The notes under the pieces were generated by a model. That model was not told the DNA's origin and did not search any database. It saw only the letters and a program-made list of their open reading frames with translations. From Hydractinia symbiolongicarpus (taxonomy: Eukaryota; Cnidaria; Hydrozoa; Anthoathecata; Hydractiniidae), in assembly GCF_029227915.1 (NCBI RefSeq), contig NC_079882.1, forward strand, positions 10,168,001 through 10,232,000: a DNA stretch of 64,000 nucleotides. Reading direction: 5' to 3'. How positions within the stretch are numbered: the stretch's first letter is position 1; the number at the start of each line of letters is the position of its first letter. Below, piece by piece: positions 25,426 through 35,864 of this stretch. A program made the position numbers and the translations under genes.

Positions 25426-25598
25426 GAGAGGATGTCGGATAATGCAGTTTCATTTGTCGGGTCCATTTGGTTGGAGAAGTATGATTGAACGTCTGTCGGA
25501 CTTTTAATATCGATAAAGTATGAAGGGTACTAGTTATGTTGTACGTCGTGTGTCGGGACCACTTAGCCCGGTGCTAAATGAAGTCATTCCTACCATGG

Positions 25599-27693
25599 TA
25601 GCTTAGTTTGTCATCTGACACTCCTGTACCTAAACTTAAAAAATAAAAACAACAGAAAACACGTTCCTCCTAGCAAAACAGAACAGCAAAATAACCATAC
25701 AGACGAACTGATCACAATGATCTGTGGCTAGCAAAATTAAGGTTTCCAGAATGTGGGTCTAATTTAGGCCTTGAAGAATCTTGTTTGCTAATACCAAGAG
25801 AGAGAATGGAGGAAGAGGTACCTAATTTAATTAAATGTTTTACCTGGTAGTAGCAATATTGTTACATTAAATGTAGGAACTGGTATTGTCCTGCCTGGAT
25901 TATGAACGCTGCCCAGATTATGTACGGCAGCTTGCCTGTTTATAAACAACAGGGCAGAAAAAATACATATAGCTATAATAAAGGCAACATTAAATCCGGC
26001 TTATGTATGAAGTTAAAAAATATTATTTGGCACTTCCAAAACAAACATAATCGGGGCTGGACGACTTATGCACAACACTTTTTACATTATTTATTTAATT
26101 ATTAGAGCAGGCTGGCTTATGTGCAACACTTTTATGTTATCCCTCCACTTTATAGCTATGGAACGAACATAATTGAGGCCAACTGGCTTTTATATCATTT
26201 GTCATCACTTCTGACAAGAAAATAGCGCTGGTGGCAAAGTTGTTATTGTTTTTAAACTAAACAAAATTTCGTGGGAACTAAATTTTGGAATCCCATGAAA
26301 AATAAAAATGAGCCCACCTATCCGTAAAATTTATAGTTACTGCAAAAAGTATATTATGTTGAAATGTACTCGCAAGAGCATTTTATATCAAGAATTACGT
26401 TGAGACTTTTTTTGGTGTTTTGTCCTGCAAAGACAAATTATGTGGAAACTTTTTTCTTTTGCCATGCCTAATTAATATTTTTTTCACAGAAGTTTGGAGA
26501 AGATGCCAATCACAGCTTGCCTGGCCAGCCATTTATTAACGTTCATAATCCTGTTACCACAACATAGTCAGGGCAAAAAATCATATTCGGGCCAAAAATC
26601 ATAATTGTGCCACGCATACATAATCTGGCCATCCTGTTTTATAAACAGGCTGTTTTAACATTCTGGGCAGAACAGTATATAATATGATACAGTTATAGAT
26701 ATATCAAAAGGTTATGAAATAGTTCACACCTTAATTTTGATTATGTTTTAAGCATCTTTCATTTAATAAACTTTATCAACTATAGCTAGCTAAAGCCTGT
26801 GGAAAATCAAGGCAGAAAAATAAAAAAAAACATCTGTAATCTAAATCTTGATGATGTCAGCAGAGATGCATTATTTTCAGAAATTTGTTTACCAATTGCC
26901 TTTATTGTGTACATCTTAATTCAATAATCAAAATAATGTTTGGGATCATGTGCTTCACTACCACAGAGAATGGTGGGTTTAAAGTCCAACTTGCCACACC
27001 CGATAGACAGTTAAGATTGTATCCCAATTCTGGAATACTGCATTACGCAATTTGGAAAAGAAAGAATAGGAGCTCCCGCTTGTTTCAGATCATAAGTTCC
27101 TTTGACATCTATTTTAGCAATGCTCTACCCAGTTAAGCGATACAAGCCTTTAAAAATCAGAGAAAAAGAGTGACATATCTCACCAAAGTAGGATTCCTTT
27201 AGCCTATTTTATTTGCATTACAGAATCTTTTTTTACTGATGTCGGCTATGGCAAAGTGTTTTTATTGTTGAAGCAAAACAACTCCTTATCCATTTTTTCT
27301 CTGTGTACATTCATCAAAGAGCATGTGGTATCGACTTTACCTTGGTTTAATAGATGATTATGTTTTTGTGAAGCCTAATTAAGCATCTGTTACATAAATT
27401 AGACTTCGATATTCTGCTAATTAGAAGCAGTATGTCAGATTAGCCATAGACGTTTGTTTAGCAGTTTTTCCCTGCTGTTTGGTGACTGGTTTCAGAGATA
27501 TTAAAATTTAATTAATTTGATCTCATCGTCAACATGTCTGTTCCAAAACAGGTGGTTTGACCCAGGTTTAGGGAATGAGAGATGAGTATTTTCTTGTTAA
27601 ATTTTGGCAATTAATATTCTTTTTGCATAAAAAATAATATTTTGAGGAAAATTTTAGTTATATTTTAGAGAGACAAATAGGGGCAATAATTAT
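25599..27693. other. Spacer between foldback element and piggyBac element
   Basis: AT-rich, no gene found. Diverged inverted blocks (GGATTATGAACG, CCAGATTATGTACG, CCTGTTTATAAAC near 25890-25960; CATACATAATCTGG, TTTTATAAACAGGCTG near 26610-26660) hint at an old inverted-repeat element of about 0.8 kb. A possible SINE relic lies at 26990-27155. Confidence 0.4.
26990..27155 (-). repeat. Possible tRNA-derived SINE relic
   Basis: The minus strand from about 27155 begins GGCTTGTATCGCTTAACTGG followed by GTAGAGCA, which resembles a tRNA 5' half with an A-box. The expected B-box about 45 nt on (GAAACAAGCGGGAGCTCC) is too degenerate to call. It could be chance. Confidence 0.3.
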
Positions 27694-27795
27694 TTAACCC
27701 TTTTGGTACGGAGCAAGTACCCCCTATTTCCGAGAGTAAAAACTTAATATTTTACCACTACATCTTAAAATTTTATCATTTTCTAAAGTGGTAAT

Positions 27796-29468
27796 CAGGC
27801 CATTTCGTAAGATTTTGGTCAGATGTGCGGGAGATCACACACCTCAAAAATTCTGCGCGTGTGATACGTGTGCGATCAAAAAAATTTTTTACAAAAACAT
27901 TTCCTTTACCCCTGTATACCGCACAGGGGCTGCTGTTTTGGCGTAAGGAACAAACAAAGTGCAAGTTCCAACAATGTGCAGCAAGGAATTTTAACCCAAA
28001 GAAATAAAGCAGTCAACTATGATATAAGGCTGAAATTAAATGGAAAAAAACTTGAATTCTCATCTCATGTAAGATATCTAGGTATATTAATAGATGAATT
28101 TCTAGATTGGGATTTCCACATATCTTATATTGGCAATAAATTAAGAAAAACAAATGGAGCTCTTTGCAAACTAAGATATTATGTGCCTAAGGATATCCTA
28201 CTTTCAATTTACCATGCATTATTTTCTTCTCATATTTCTTATAGTCCGCAAGTGTGGGGTCTCACTTCAAAGTTGTGTAGAATTTTTCGCTTACAAAAAG
28301 CTGCTCTCCGAATCATTACTTTTTCTAAATTTAACTCACCATCAAATCCTATTTTTCTTAATCTTAATATTCTTACTCTTTCAGATCTTATAAAATTTCT
28401 CAACATTATTTTAACTTTTAATATTATAAATCTGCATTCTCCAGGTAATATTTGTGATATTTTTAAATTGGTCTGCCATTCATCTAATCATTCAACAAGA
28501 AGTAAATCCATTAAACTTCTAGCTAGACCTTCTGTTAGGACTACCTCATTTGGTCTCAAATCTATACGTTACCAATCTATTATTAATTGGAACAATATCC
28601 AACAACACTTTCACCAATACGACCTAGCCTCTCTCACTCTAAAAAAACTAAAAAAAATCTGCAAAACTTATCTTCTGGATTGCTATAACACTAATCTCTC
28701 CACTGCATAAAAAAGATTTTACTAAAAAATTTTTTTTTGTAGTGTCATACTGCTTATTGCAATCGTTTGATCTTATATAGGTGGCCATCACCTACATTAG
28801 TATTTATACTATCTGATGGTCTCCCCGTAGGTATTTATTTAATGTAAAATATACAGTTATCTAACACGAAATAAATACTACTACTACTACTACTACTACA
28901 ACCCATATACGAAGAAGTCGTAAGCAGACTCGTTAATTAAACTTTGTTATTACTTTTGGTGCAAACAGATATTTAAATTAAATTAAATTACAGAAAGTCG
29001 AATGGCTGCTAATAATGAAATTTAATAAACCGTATGTTCAATAAATTATAAAAATTATTATATAAAAGAATATTTCGTTATTAAAGAAGTTTTTTTTCTT
29101 ATTAGTTATATTATCTTTTAGTTATTTCAACTTAAATAATGTTCTGCATAATACCCCTTGGTCAGCAAAAAGAAAGAAAGAAAGAAAGCAAATGGTAGCA
29201 ATTAAATTCACATTATCAACATTTGGTAAAGACTGTTCACGTGTGATCTATTGTGAGTTCAGTAAAAGAATGATCGTTTATTTTTAGAGTTCAGTAAAAG
29301 AATGATCGTTTATTTTTAAGGTTTATTAATAAATTTTCTTTGTTATAAATACAATAATTTTTTAATTACAGCAACGTTTTGCGCATGCGATGAATCGCAC
29401 GCCTAAACAAATCTGCACGTGTGTGGGGGCGTGCGCGTGCGATCGCACGCCTCTCCCGAAATGGCCTG
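27796..29468. mobile_element. CAGGCC-family DNA transposon, copy A
   Basis: Left end CAGGCCATTTCGTAAG, right end (reverse complement) CAGGCCATTTCGGGAGAGGC. Flanked by the 6-bp direct repeat GGTAAT at 27790-27795 and 29469-29474. Subterminal sequence is rich in GTGCGATCGCAC-type palindromes. It has no transposase of its own and has been lengthened by a LINE fragment. It sits in the 3' part of the piggyBac element. CAG termini recall hAT elements, but a 6-bp rather than 8-bp duplication leaves the superfamily open. Confidence 0.82.
27997..28900 (+). mobile_element. 5'-truncated non-LTR retrotransposon (LINE) fragment
   Basis: An ORF open to 28710 encodes the C-terminal part of a LINE reverse transcriptase (LKLNGKKLEFSSHVRYLGIL, FHISYIGNKLRKTNGAL, YHALFSSHISYSPQVWG), beyond the catalytic motifs. 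It is followed by a ~190-bp 3' UTR ending in ATAAATACTACTAC repeats (about 28871-28900). The catalytic region, endonuclease and 5' end are missing, as in typical 5'-truncated insertions. CR1/Jockey-like in general appearance; clade not assigned. Confidence 0.85.
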
Positions 29469-29957
29469 GGTAATGCAATCATATTGAAACTTTCACCCTT
29501 TTTTTTCTGAAACCCTATCTTAGCGGAAAATGGAACAAAAAAAAAATTCATGCACTCCATCTGGAATAAAAATCCATAATGGCGGATAATTTTTGTTAAA
29601 AAGTGTAACTTTTCGTTTTGTTTAAGCTTAAAAAATATATTCTTTCAAACAAAGTTGTAAACATGTCTTAATCCATATACCTAATTATAAGAGTGACCTA
29701 CTGCAAAAAGATGGTTGAAAAATATTAAAGTACACACAAGATATGGCGGTTTTATAGTAAACCAAGGAATTTGAATAGAAATCTGCGGTAACAAGCAAAA
29801 CACAAGAAAAAGTCTCCTTACACTTCTAAAACCAAATAAATGTAACTAAATATATAAGAAAAAAACCATAAAAAATTAGAAAGAAAAATCTTAGTATTGT
29901 TCATAGCACCAAAATTACTCATCTTCAGCGCTGTAATGAAGTTCTGTGTGGTATATT

Positions 29958-30212
29958 CTAAATCCCTTCTCCGCTTGCTTGCTTCAATGATGGGAAATGT
30001 CTACCGGTCAACCTAGCGTGGTTTTCCACGACAGGGACCCTAAAGTTATCTTGTTTTTCAGGAGTGCCAGTTGAAAGAGATCTTATCACTTCAACAACAA
30101 ATTTTAAAAACGACATTGTTGATCCGGTTTTTGCGGCATGAATTTTGGGAGCATTCAGAATCGTCTGCATAATCAACCGCAATGCAATTCCACTTCTAAA
30201 TGACAACATAAA
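29958..30212 (-). pseudogene. piggyBac transposase, C-terminal part
   Basis: The minus-strand frame reads SFRSGIALRLIMQTILNA, KTGSTMSFLKFVVEVIRSL, then ARLTGRHFPS. This matches the segment that normally follows LRKSYKWYKK in piggyBac transposases and leads toward the C-terminal Cys-rich domain, which is not preserved. Same strand and order as the N-terminal part 3.2 kb away, so the two are halves of one gene split by an insertion. Confidence 0.8.
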
Positions 30213-30215
30213 CTA

Positions 30216-33200
30216 TGTTAGGCGAACAGATTTGGAGATTGGTGAACTTGGAAGCATTGTTATAGAAATTGTTGTTAAAATTTGCATAACGTTCTTATAG
30301 CAACACATTATAGGCCTCCAAACAGCAAAAAACACTTGCCAAGTAATTTCAATGAGTTATTAGAGACATCATTATCGCTTTGTTGTGCGGAGTCTAAGGA
30401 TGTAATACTCATAGGAGATATGAATTTTAACTATCTAAATTCACGAGATAATAGAGAAGTTAAAGCAATTATTCAACAGAAAGGTTTAACAAAAATAATT
30501 AAAAAACCAACCCGTGTAACGCAGGACACAAAATCTTTAATCAACATTATAGCAATGAACAACCCTGGGTCAATCGCTGAACAAGACATCATACCGACTA
30601 GTCTCAGTGACCATGATTTAGTAGGTTGCGTACGAAAATTAAACAACAAAAAGTACACGTCAAAAACAGTCAAAACCAGAAATTATGCCAAATACAATCC
30701 TGATAATATGAATCGTGATTTTGAACAAGTGAATTGGTTGCCGGTATTATTTTTATCAAACGTTAATGAGGCTGTTAACACATTTATTGGCATTGTAAAA
30801 GAAATTTTCGACAAACATGCGCCGATCATTCAAAAAAGAGTGAAAGGTCGCCCATGCACTTGGCTTAACGAAAACTTGAAATCAATAATGAACCAGCCTG
30901 ATCAACTTTTACGAAAGGCTAGAAAAAGCAACAGTGCAAGTGATTGGAGGAAATATAAGGTCATGCAACAATATGCAAAGATAAAAAAATGATATGGCTA
31001 AACATCACAAGAACTTAATATACAAAAACTGCACAAATCCCAAAGGTTTCTGGAAAGCAGTGAAAACTATATTTCCGACAAAGGCTAACACAAAAAATGT
31101 GTCTAATAACGAGAAAGATAATCAAACTTGTGCCAATGCCTTCCATGATTACTTTTCAACAGTCGTAAATAATCTGAAGTCATCCGCATTTAAATTGAAG
31201 AACTTTACCTGGAAACTGCCAAATCACATTTGCTCCAGAACCAGACCATTCCTCGAGACGAGTGCGATCGCACGCGCACTCGCCCGCACACTCGTGAAAA
31301 GTTTTACGAGCGCTTTTTTTCGCACTTGTGAATTTTTTCTTTTTCTATAATATTATAGAGTGATGAAAAAAGCTATTACGCTGATTACATAACATTCATT
31401 TCTTTGTGATTGATTTGTTTAAAAAGTATAGAGAACATTAAAGTTGGCCCCTTTCCTTCATGCTGACACTCTTATGCTGGGCTGGTGCATTACACTGAGA
31501 CTGGAACAAAAGACGGAAGACCATTTGGAACCATGCCACAAGTCGGCCCGACCTTCATCGTCACAGAGAATACTGCAAGAAGAGTGCACACCCATGCAAG
31601 TTAAATATAACCAGAACATGGGAGAGGTTAGGTGTCCGGTACCTTAATACAGCTTTCAGACGAATGTTTTCGTGATGTAATACCAAAGAAAAAACATGTT
31701 GAATAAAGTTTAAAAAATCTTTTTAAAAGGGAAAAGAGAAATCAAAAATGTTTAGAAATATATTTAATGCCAAAAACATATAGCGAATCTGCCAACACAT
31801 CATCGCGTCCAACATTTTAACCTTGCACTTGTGGTTAATACCTTTTACAAAACTAATTTCCATACAGCTTAAATAACATAACGTTGCGGTAAACAAAAAA
31901 TAGTTAAGTGTGAATCACACCTGCAAATATTCACATCGCACTTGTAAAATTTTGCTTACAAGTGCAATTTTTCGCACACCATAGCACTCGTAACTTTTTT
32001 AGCGGGTGCTTTTTGTAGCTCTGGCATAGTTTTATTCAAGAAATGGCCTGCAGAACTAGAAAATTTTTTAATTTTCAATAAGTGTCTAAAGTTTTTATTA
32101 AGGATTTTCTGAAAAAGAAATTAAAGAGAAAGAAATCCACTGGGCTTGATGAACTCCCTCCTGGTAGCTTAAAGATTGTGTGCAACAGTCAATTGTTCTG
32201 TTACATCACATTACTAACCAGTCTTTACGCTCCAGTACAGTCCGGAACGCATGAAAACAAGCAAAAATCGTCCCATTTTTTAAATCAGGAGACACAAACA
32301 AACCTGAAAATTATCATCCAATTTCAGTGTTGCCAATACTCTCTAAATTATTAAAAAAAGCATTTTTAGAAAATGAGAAATTACTAAATGACTCCCAATT
32401 TGGCTATAGAGCCAAAAGTTTAACACATCTTGCATCAACACTACTTGTTGACGAAGTAAGACAAGCTGCCGAAAACGGAAAGTTAGTTGGAGTGCTGTTC
32501 CTGGATTTAAGTAAAGCGTTCGATATGATCAGTCACAATGTAGTCTTAAAAAAACTTTCATCATATATGGTGTTGACAATGTAGAATTGCTGTGGTTTAC
32601 AGATTATATTTTTAACCGATCACAAGTTGTTGAAGTTGGCAATCGAACATCAGCAAGTTTTAATGTTGTAAGTGGAGTGCTGCAAGGATCGATACTCGGT
32701 CCTATACTATTTTTGATATTTTTAATGACTTCCCGGAACACCTTAAGAAAAGTAAGTGTATTCAATTTGCTGACGATACCATCATCTGTGTTGCAAATGC
32801 TGACCCCTTTATAATAGAAACAAAATTAAACGAAGAATTAGAAAACGTATCCACTTATTTGAACGATAACGAACTCATACTGCATCTAAAGAAAGAAAAA
32901 GCGGAAACTGTGCTATTTGGAACATCTGAAAGATTATCCCGTAAAAATGCCAAAAATACAATTCAATTGGAAATGCAGAGTCAACCTATTCATCATTCCA
33001 TGTCTTACATATATTTGAGAAACGAACTAGATTCGTCACTAACCCTAGTTGATAATTTCGAGAAGTCATTAAGAAAGCAGCCGGAAGATTGAACCTTCTT
33101 AGAAAAATATGTTTTATATGTTTTTAGTAATTATTTAGCTTCTGTTTCCAACTTTTGTGCATTCTTGTTTCACATTTTTCTTTTTTCTCTTTTTATTTTT

Positions 33201-33420
33201 TCTTGGTATGTACATGCTTTTTATATTCATTTGTTAGCTAACTCATGAGTGATTAATTAGTAGATGATAGTTTTTGCTTATATTTTTCTTTCTTTTTTAT
33301 ATTTCTACTGACAGGACACAAATGATAGCAGTAGTTAATTTTACTGAAGTGTAAAAAATCCTGTATATATATATATATATTGTTTAATAATAATAAAAAC
33401 AATAACAATAATAATAATAA
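30216..33420 (+). mobile_element. LINE inserted in the piggyBac transposase gene
   Basis: Plus-strand non-LTR element, 5'-truncated within its endonuclease domain (RRTDLEIGELGSIVIEI, THYRPPNS, GDMNFNYLNS, TSLSDHDLVG). It continues into reverse transcriptase: KSTGLDELPPG, FLDLSKAFDMISHN (motif A Asp), GVLQGSILGPILFLIF (motif B) and, in another frame, QFADDTIICVAN (motif C). Frames change near 30990, 32330, 32585 and 32760, so it is inactive. The 3' end is a (TA)n/(TAA)n tail at 33364-33420 abutting the transposase. It is interrupted by copy B of the CAGGCC family. Confidence 0.88.
31242..32050. mobile_element. CAGGCC-family DNA transposon, copy B
   Basis: Left end CAGACCATTCCTCGAGACGA, right end (reverse complement) CAGGCCATTTCTTGA. 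Flanked by the exact 6-bp direct repeat CAGAAC at 31236-31241 and 32051-32056. Subterminal GTGCGATCGCACGCGC and CGCACTTGTG blocks match copy A's style. It interrupts the LINE between its endonuclease and reverse transcriptase parts. No coding capacity is recognised. Confidence 0.85.
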
Positions 33421-34469
33421 GACTTTCTGAGTGTTTGAAGATTGTGCAATTGCTGCTCTGTCAACACCTCCCATATGTTGGTTGTACGATTTAACGTCAG
33501 AGGCTTTAGAGTCTCAGCATCTGGTTTCACTGGTTCCATTGTAGGTTGACAGCATGTGGTAAGCATAAAGACGACCTTTTGCTTTCCACCAGCTTTATCT
33601 TTTGAAGACCAATATTTCACAGCAACTATTGGATCTTCCTCTTGACAATAGAATGATGCACTTTCTTTTTCTAGGTTTACAGGAACAATGTCTTTAGAAT
33701 AGTTGTACCTGTTTGATCTAACAGTGCCTACCAGATGTGTTTTGTTCTCAAGAAAATATGAGGCGAGTGATGGGGTTGTGTAGAAGTTGTCAGTGTATAA
33801 AATATATCCTTTTTCAAGGAACTGGTGCGTCAGGACGGCTGGAATTCTCTCAGTGGTAGGCATGTCTTTGTTTGGGTAATCATCTTTGAACATTCCCTTC
33901 CCACAGTATATAAGGAAAGCAAGTGTAACTCCATCAGAGGTGCACAGTTCGTAGATCTTTATACCAAAGCGGGCCCGTTTTGTTTTTATATACTGCTGGA
34001 AATGCAGGCGACCTTTGAAGAGGACAAGTGATTCGTCAACAGACAGACACTGACCAGGTGTGCAAACACTTTTGCATCTCCTTTGAAGTAAGTCAGTCAT
34101 TGGTCTTATCTTATGCAACCTGTCTCTATTTTCATCATCTTTGTCATACTCGGGATCTTCATTGTTGTTGAATTGTAAAAAACGCTGAGTGAAGTAGAAG
34201 TGATCTGGTTTCATCATTTTGGCGAAAATAGGTGTATTCAAGTAGTCATCCTTTACCCAATACATTTTCACAGAAGGTTTATGTACCACCCCAAAAAGCA
34301 AAACAATAGCAAGAAATGTTCTCACTTCAGCTACAGTAACAGGGTTCCATGTTACGTCATGGGTGGCGAAGTATTGGGCAGCAAAGCGATTTGTCTCTGT
34401 GACTAACAAATCCCAGAACTCATTTGTGAGGTAGAGATTCAAAAAATCTAAGGGTTTATTTCCATTCAT
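33418..34469 (-). pseudogene. piggyBac transposase, N-terminal and catalytic part
   Basis: DDE_Tnp_1_7-type transposase. It starts MNGNKPLDFLNLYL, includes FLAIVLLFGVVHKP, then LSVDESLVLFKGRLHF (first catalytic Asp), IKIYELCTSDG and GYILYTDNFYTTPSLASYF (second Asp), and FMLTTCCQPTM. The third Asp, in MGGVD, is present near 33470 but in a different frame from the following EQQLHNLQTLRKSY, so a small indel has broken the gene. The frame then runs into the microsatellite tail of the inserted LINE. A decayed, arginine-rich stretch upstream (34578-34829) probably corresponds to the variable N-terminus. Confidence 0.9.
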
Positions 34470-34887
34470 TTTAATTATAGTCCCTCAGCTTCTGAAAATA
34501 GAAATTCTTTTAGATTTACAGATTCTCCTTTGGCAACTTCTTTCTAGTGTGCTATGGGGTGGTGTTGATTCTGACGATTACCTGCTAAGTAACGTGGTTT
34601 TTGACCAACCACTGCGGCGCCCCCTTCGCCTGTCTTTTCCTCTGGGTCCTATTCGTCCTCGGCAAATTCTGATTGCTCTAGCAGCAGCAACATGGCCACC
34701 TCGTTCCTTACTTTTTTCCCTGATTCGTAAATTTATTCTAGTTTCGGAAGATATTTCGCTTTCTAGTCTAGGAAAAGCCGTAGCGATTCGGTCGCCAGAT
34801 TTTTTCATTGGCAGTCGGATTGCCAACACAGAAATTTTAATGATTTCTATACGCAGTCACACTGCTAACGCGTACTGAAAGGGTTAA

Positions 34888-35864
34888 AAAATAATTTTTG
34901 GAGGAAAGAAATTCTGCAACAGCAAATACAAATTCACCGTAAAAACACAGTTAAAATAACATATTTAAGCTCAGAAATGACCCAAATCATAAATTTTGCT
35001 GTTGATGGCAATACTGAATAAAAAGGGTGGCTTTATTCATGACTCACTTAATGGTTTGGCAGTTGCCTAAATTGTTCAAATTATATATCTTCTAGGCCTG
35101 GCTATATGAAAAATGTAGTATCAAATTTTTTATACTAAATTTGGGAAAGTGGTTAAAGTTGGGAATATATTTTTCTAATAAAACTTGTCAATGCATAAAC
35201 ATAAGCAATATTTGACTCCAAACATCGTTTGATAATTTCTATAATTTAGGAAAGCATGTGCAGACAAAAAATATTAATTTGGTAGTGCAATGAATATATC
35301 TCATCACTTTCTCTCTGAAATATTAAATGCTGGTTCCCAAGGCATAACAAAGTGTACTTGTATGAATGTTTCATGGAAAAAAAAAGCTTTAAAAAATATT
35401 TAATATTGTTTTCACATCATTCATGAAAATCAAAATACCTTGTACTATGTAATTATAAATTTTTCTTCAAAAAGGGCAAAATTCCCGAGCCTGTATAAGA
35501 GGAATTGTGGACTTGACAAATAATTTCCAGGATCCTTATACAAAGATATGGAAAAATGTTGTTATTACATGTATACATGACCTGCTGATAAACAAAGTGT
35601 CAATCTTCCTGACATATTGCACCAAATGTATCTTCTTTTTCACACACTTGATCCCCTTTGCCATAGCATGACCTTATAGATACCTTCTTTTGTTTTTGTC
35701 AAGTATATTTTAAAAATATTGTCAGTGATGTCCTTGATATACGCTCAGTTGTATTAACACAATCTTCTTAGTGTTCTAAGAATGGAAGTGTTATTTTAAC
35801 AAGGATGTTTATCTGAACATTTGATGTGTTTCCTTTTTCAAGTTTTAGTTGTTTTTTTCTTTAG
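34888..35864. other. Region between piggyBac and first recognised MOSPD2 exon
   Basis: AT-rich with no recognised exon. An in-frame stop directly precedes the AG at 35864, so the MOSPD2 start codon must be on an earlier exon that I could not find here or to the left. Confidence 0.5.

Larger units (their letters stand above)
14801..25598. mobile_element. Large foldback DNA transposon, about 10.8 kb
   Basis: The outer ~180 bp at 14801-14985 and 25425-25598 are inverted copies of each other (shared blocks CATTTAGCACCGGGCTAAGT, GTCCCGACACACGACGTAC and CAACCAAATGGACCCGACA). Inside each lies a tandem array of the same 75-93 bp unit in opposite orientation (6 units left, 10 right), then a degenerate ~130-bp repeat. 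The left copy of that repeat is much longer (15480-17900) than the right (24140-24600). The core carries further repeats and a broken minus-strand transposase. Tandem-repeat arms are the hallmark of foldback elements. Exact ends are uncertain by about 15 bp and no clear target duplication is seen. Confidence 0.75.
27698..34883 (-). mobile_element. piggyBac transposon with nested insertions
   Basis: Bounded by TTAA at 27694-27697 and 34884-34887. Its ends are inverted: CCCTTTTGGTACGGAG on the left, and CCCTTTCAGTACGCG as the reverse complement of the right end. TTAA duplication with CCCTTT termini is diagnostic of piggyBac. The transposase runs on the minus strand: N-terminal and catalytic part at 33420-34469, C-terminal part at 29958-30212. 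The gap between them is a LINE. The 3' region carries a separate small DNA transposon (27796-29468) which itself holds a LINE fragment. Without the insertions the element would be roughly 2.3 kb, a normal piggyBac size. Confidence 0.93.

Noticed and set aside
26990-27155. Functional tRNA gene
   Set aside because: A tRNA-like A-box is present but the B-box and acceptor stem do not form; at most a SINE relic.
27868-27996. N-terminal extension of the LINE ORF from the ATG at 27868
   Set aside because: This part reads through transposon copy A and the dispersed repeat; LINE similarity begins only near 28000.
34549-34878. Plus-strand 109-residue ORF beside the piggyBac end
   Set aside because: It is antisense to the decayed N-terminal part of the piggyBac transposase and resembles no protein.
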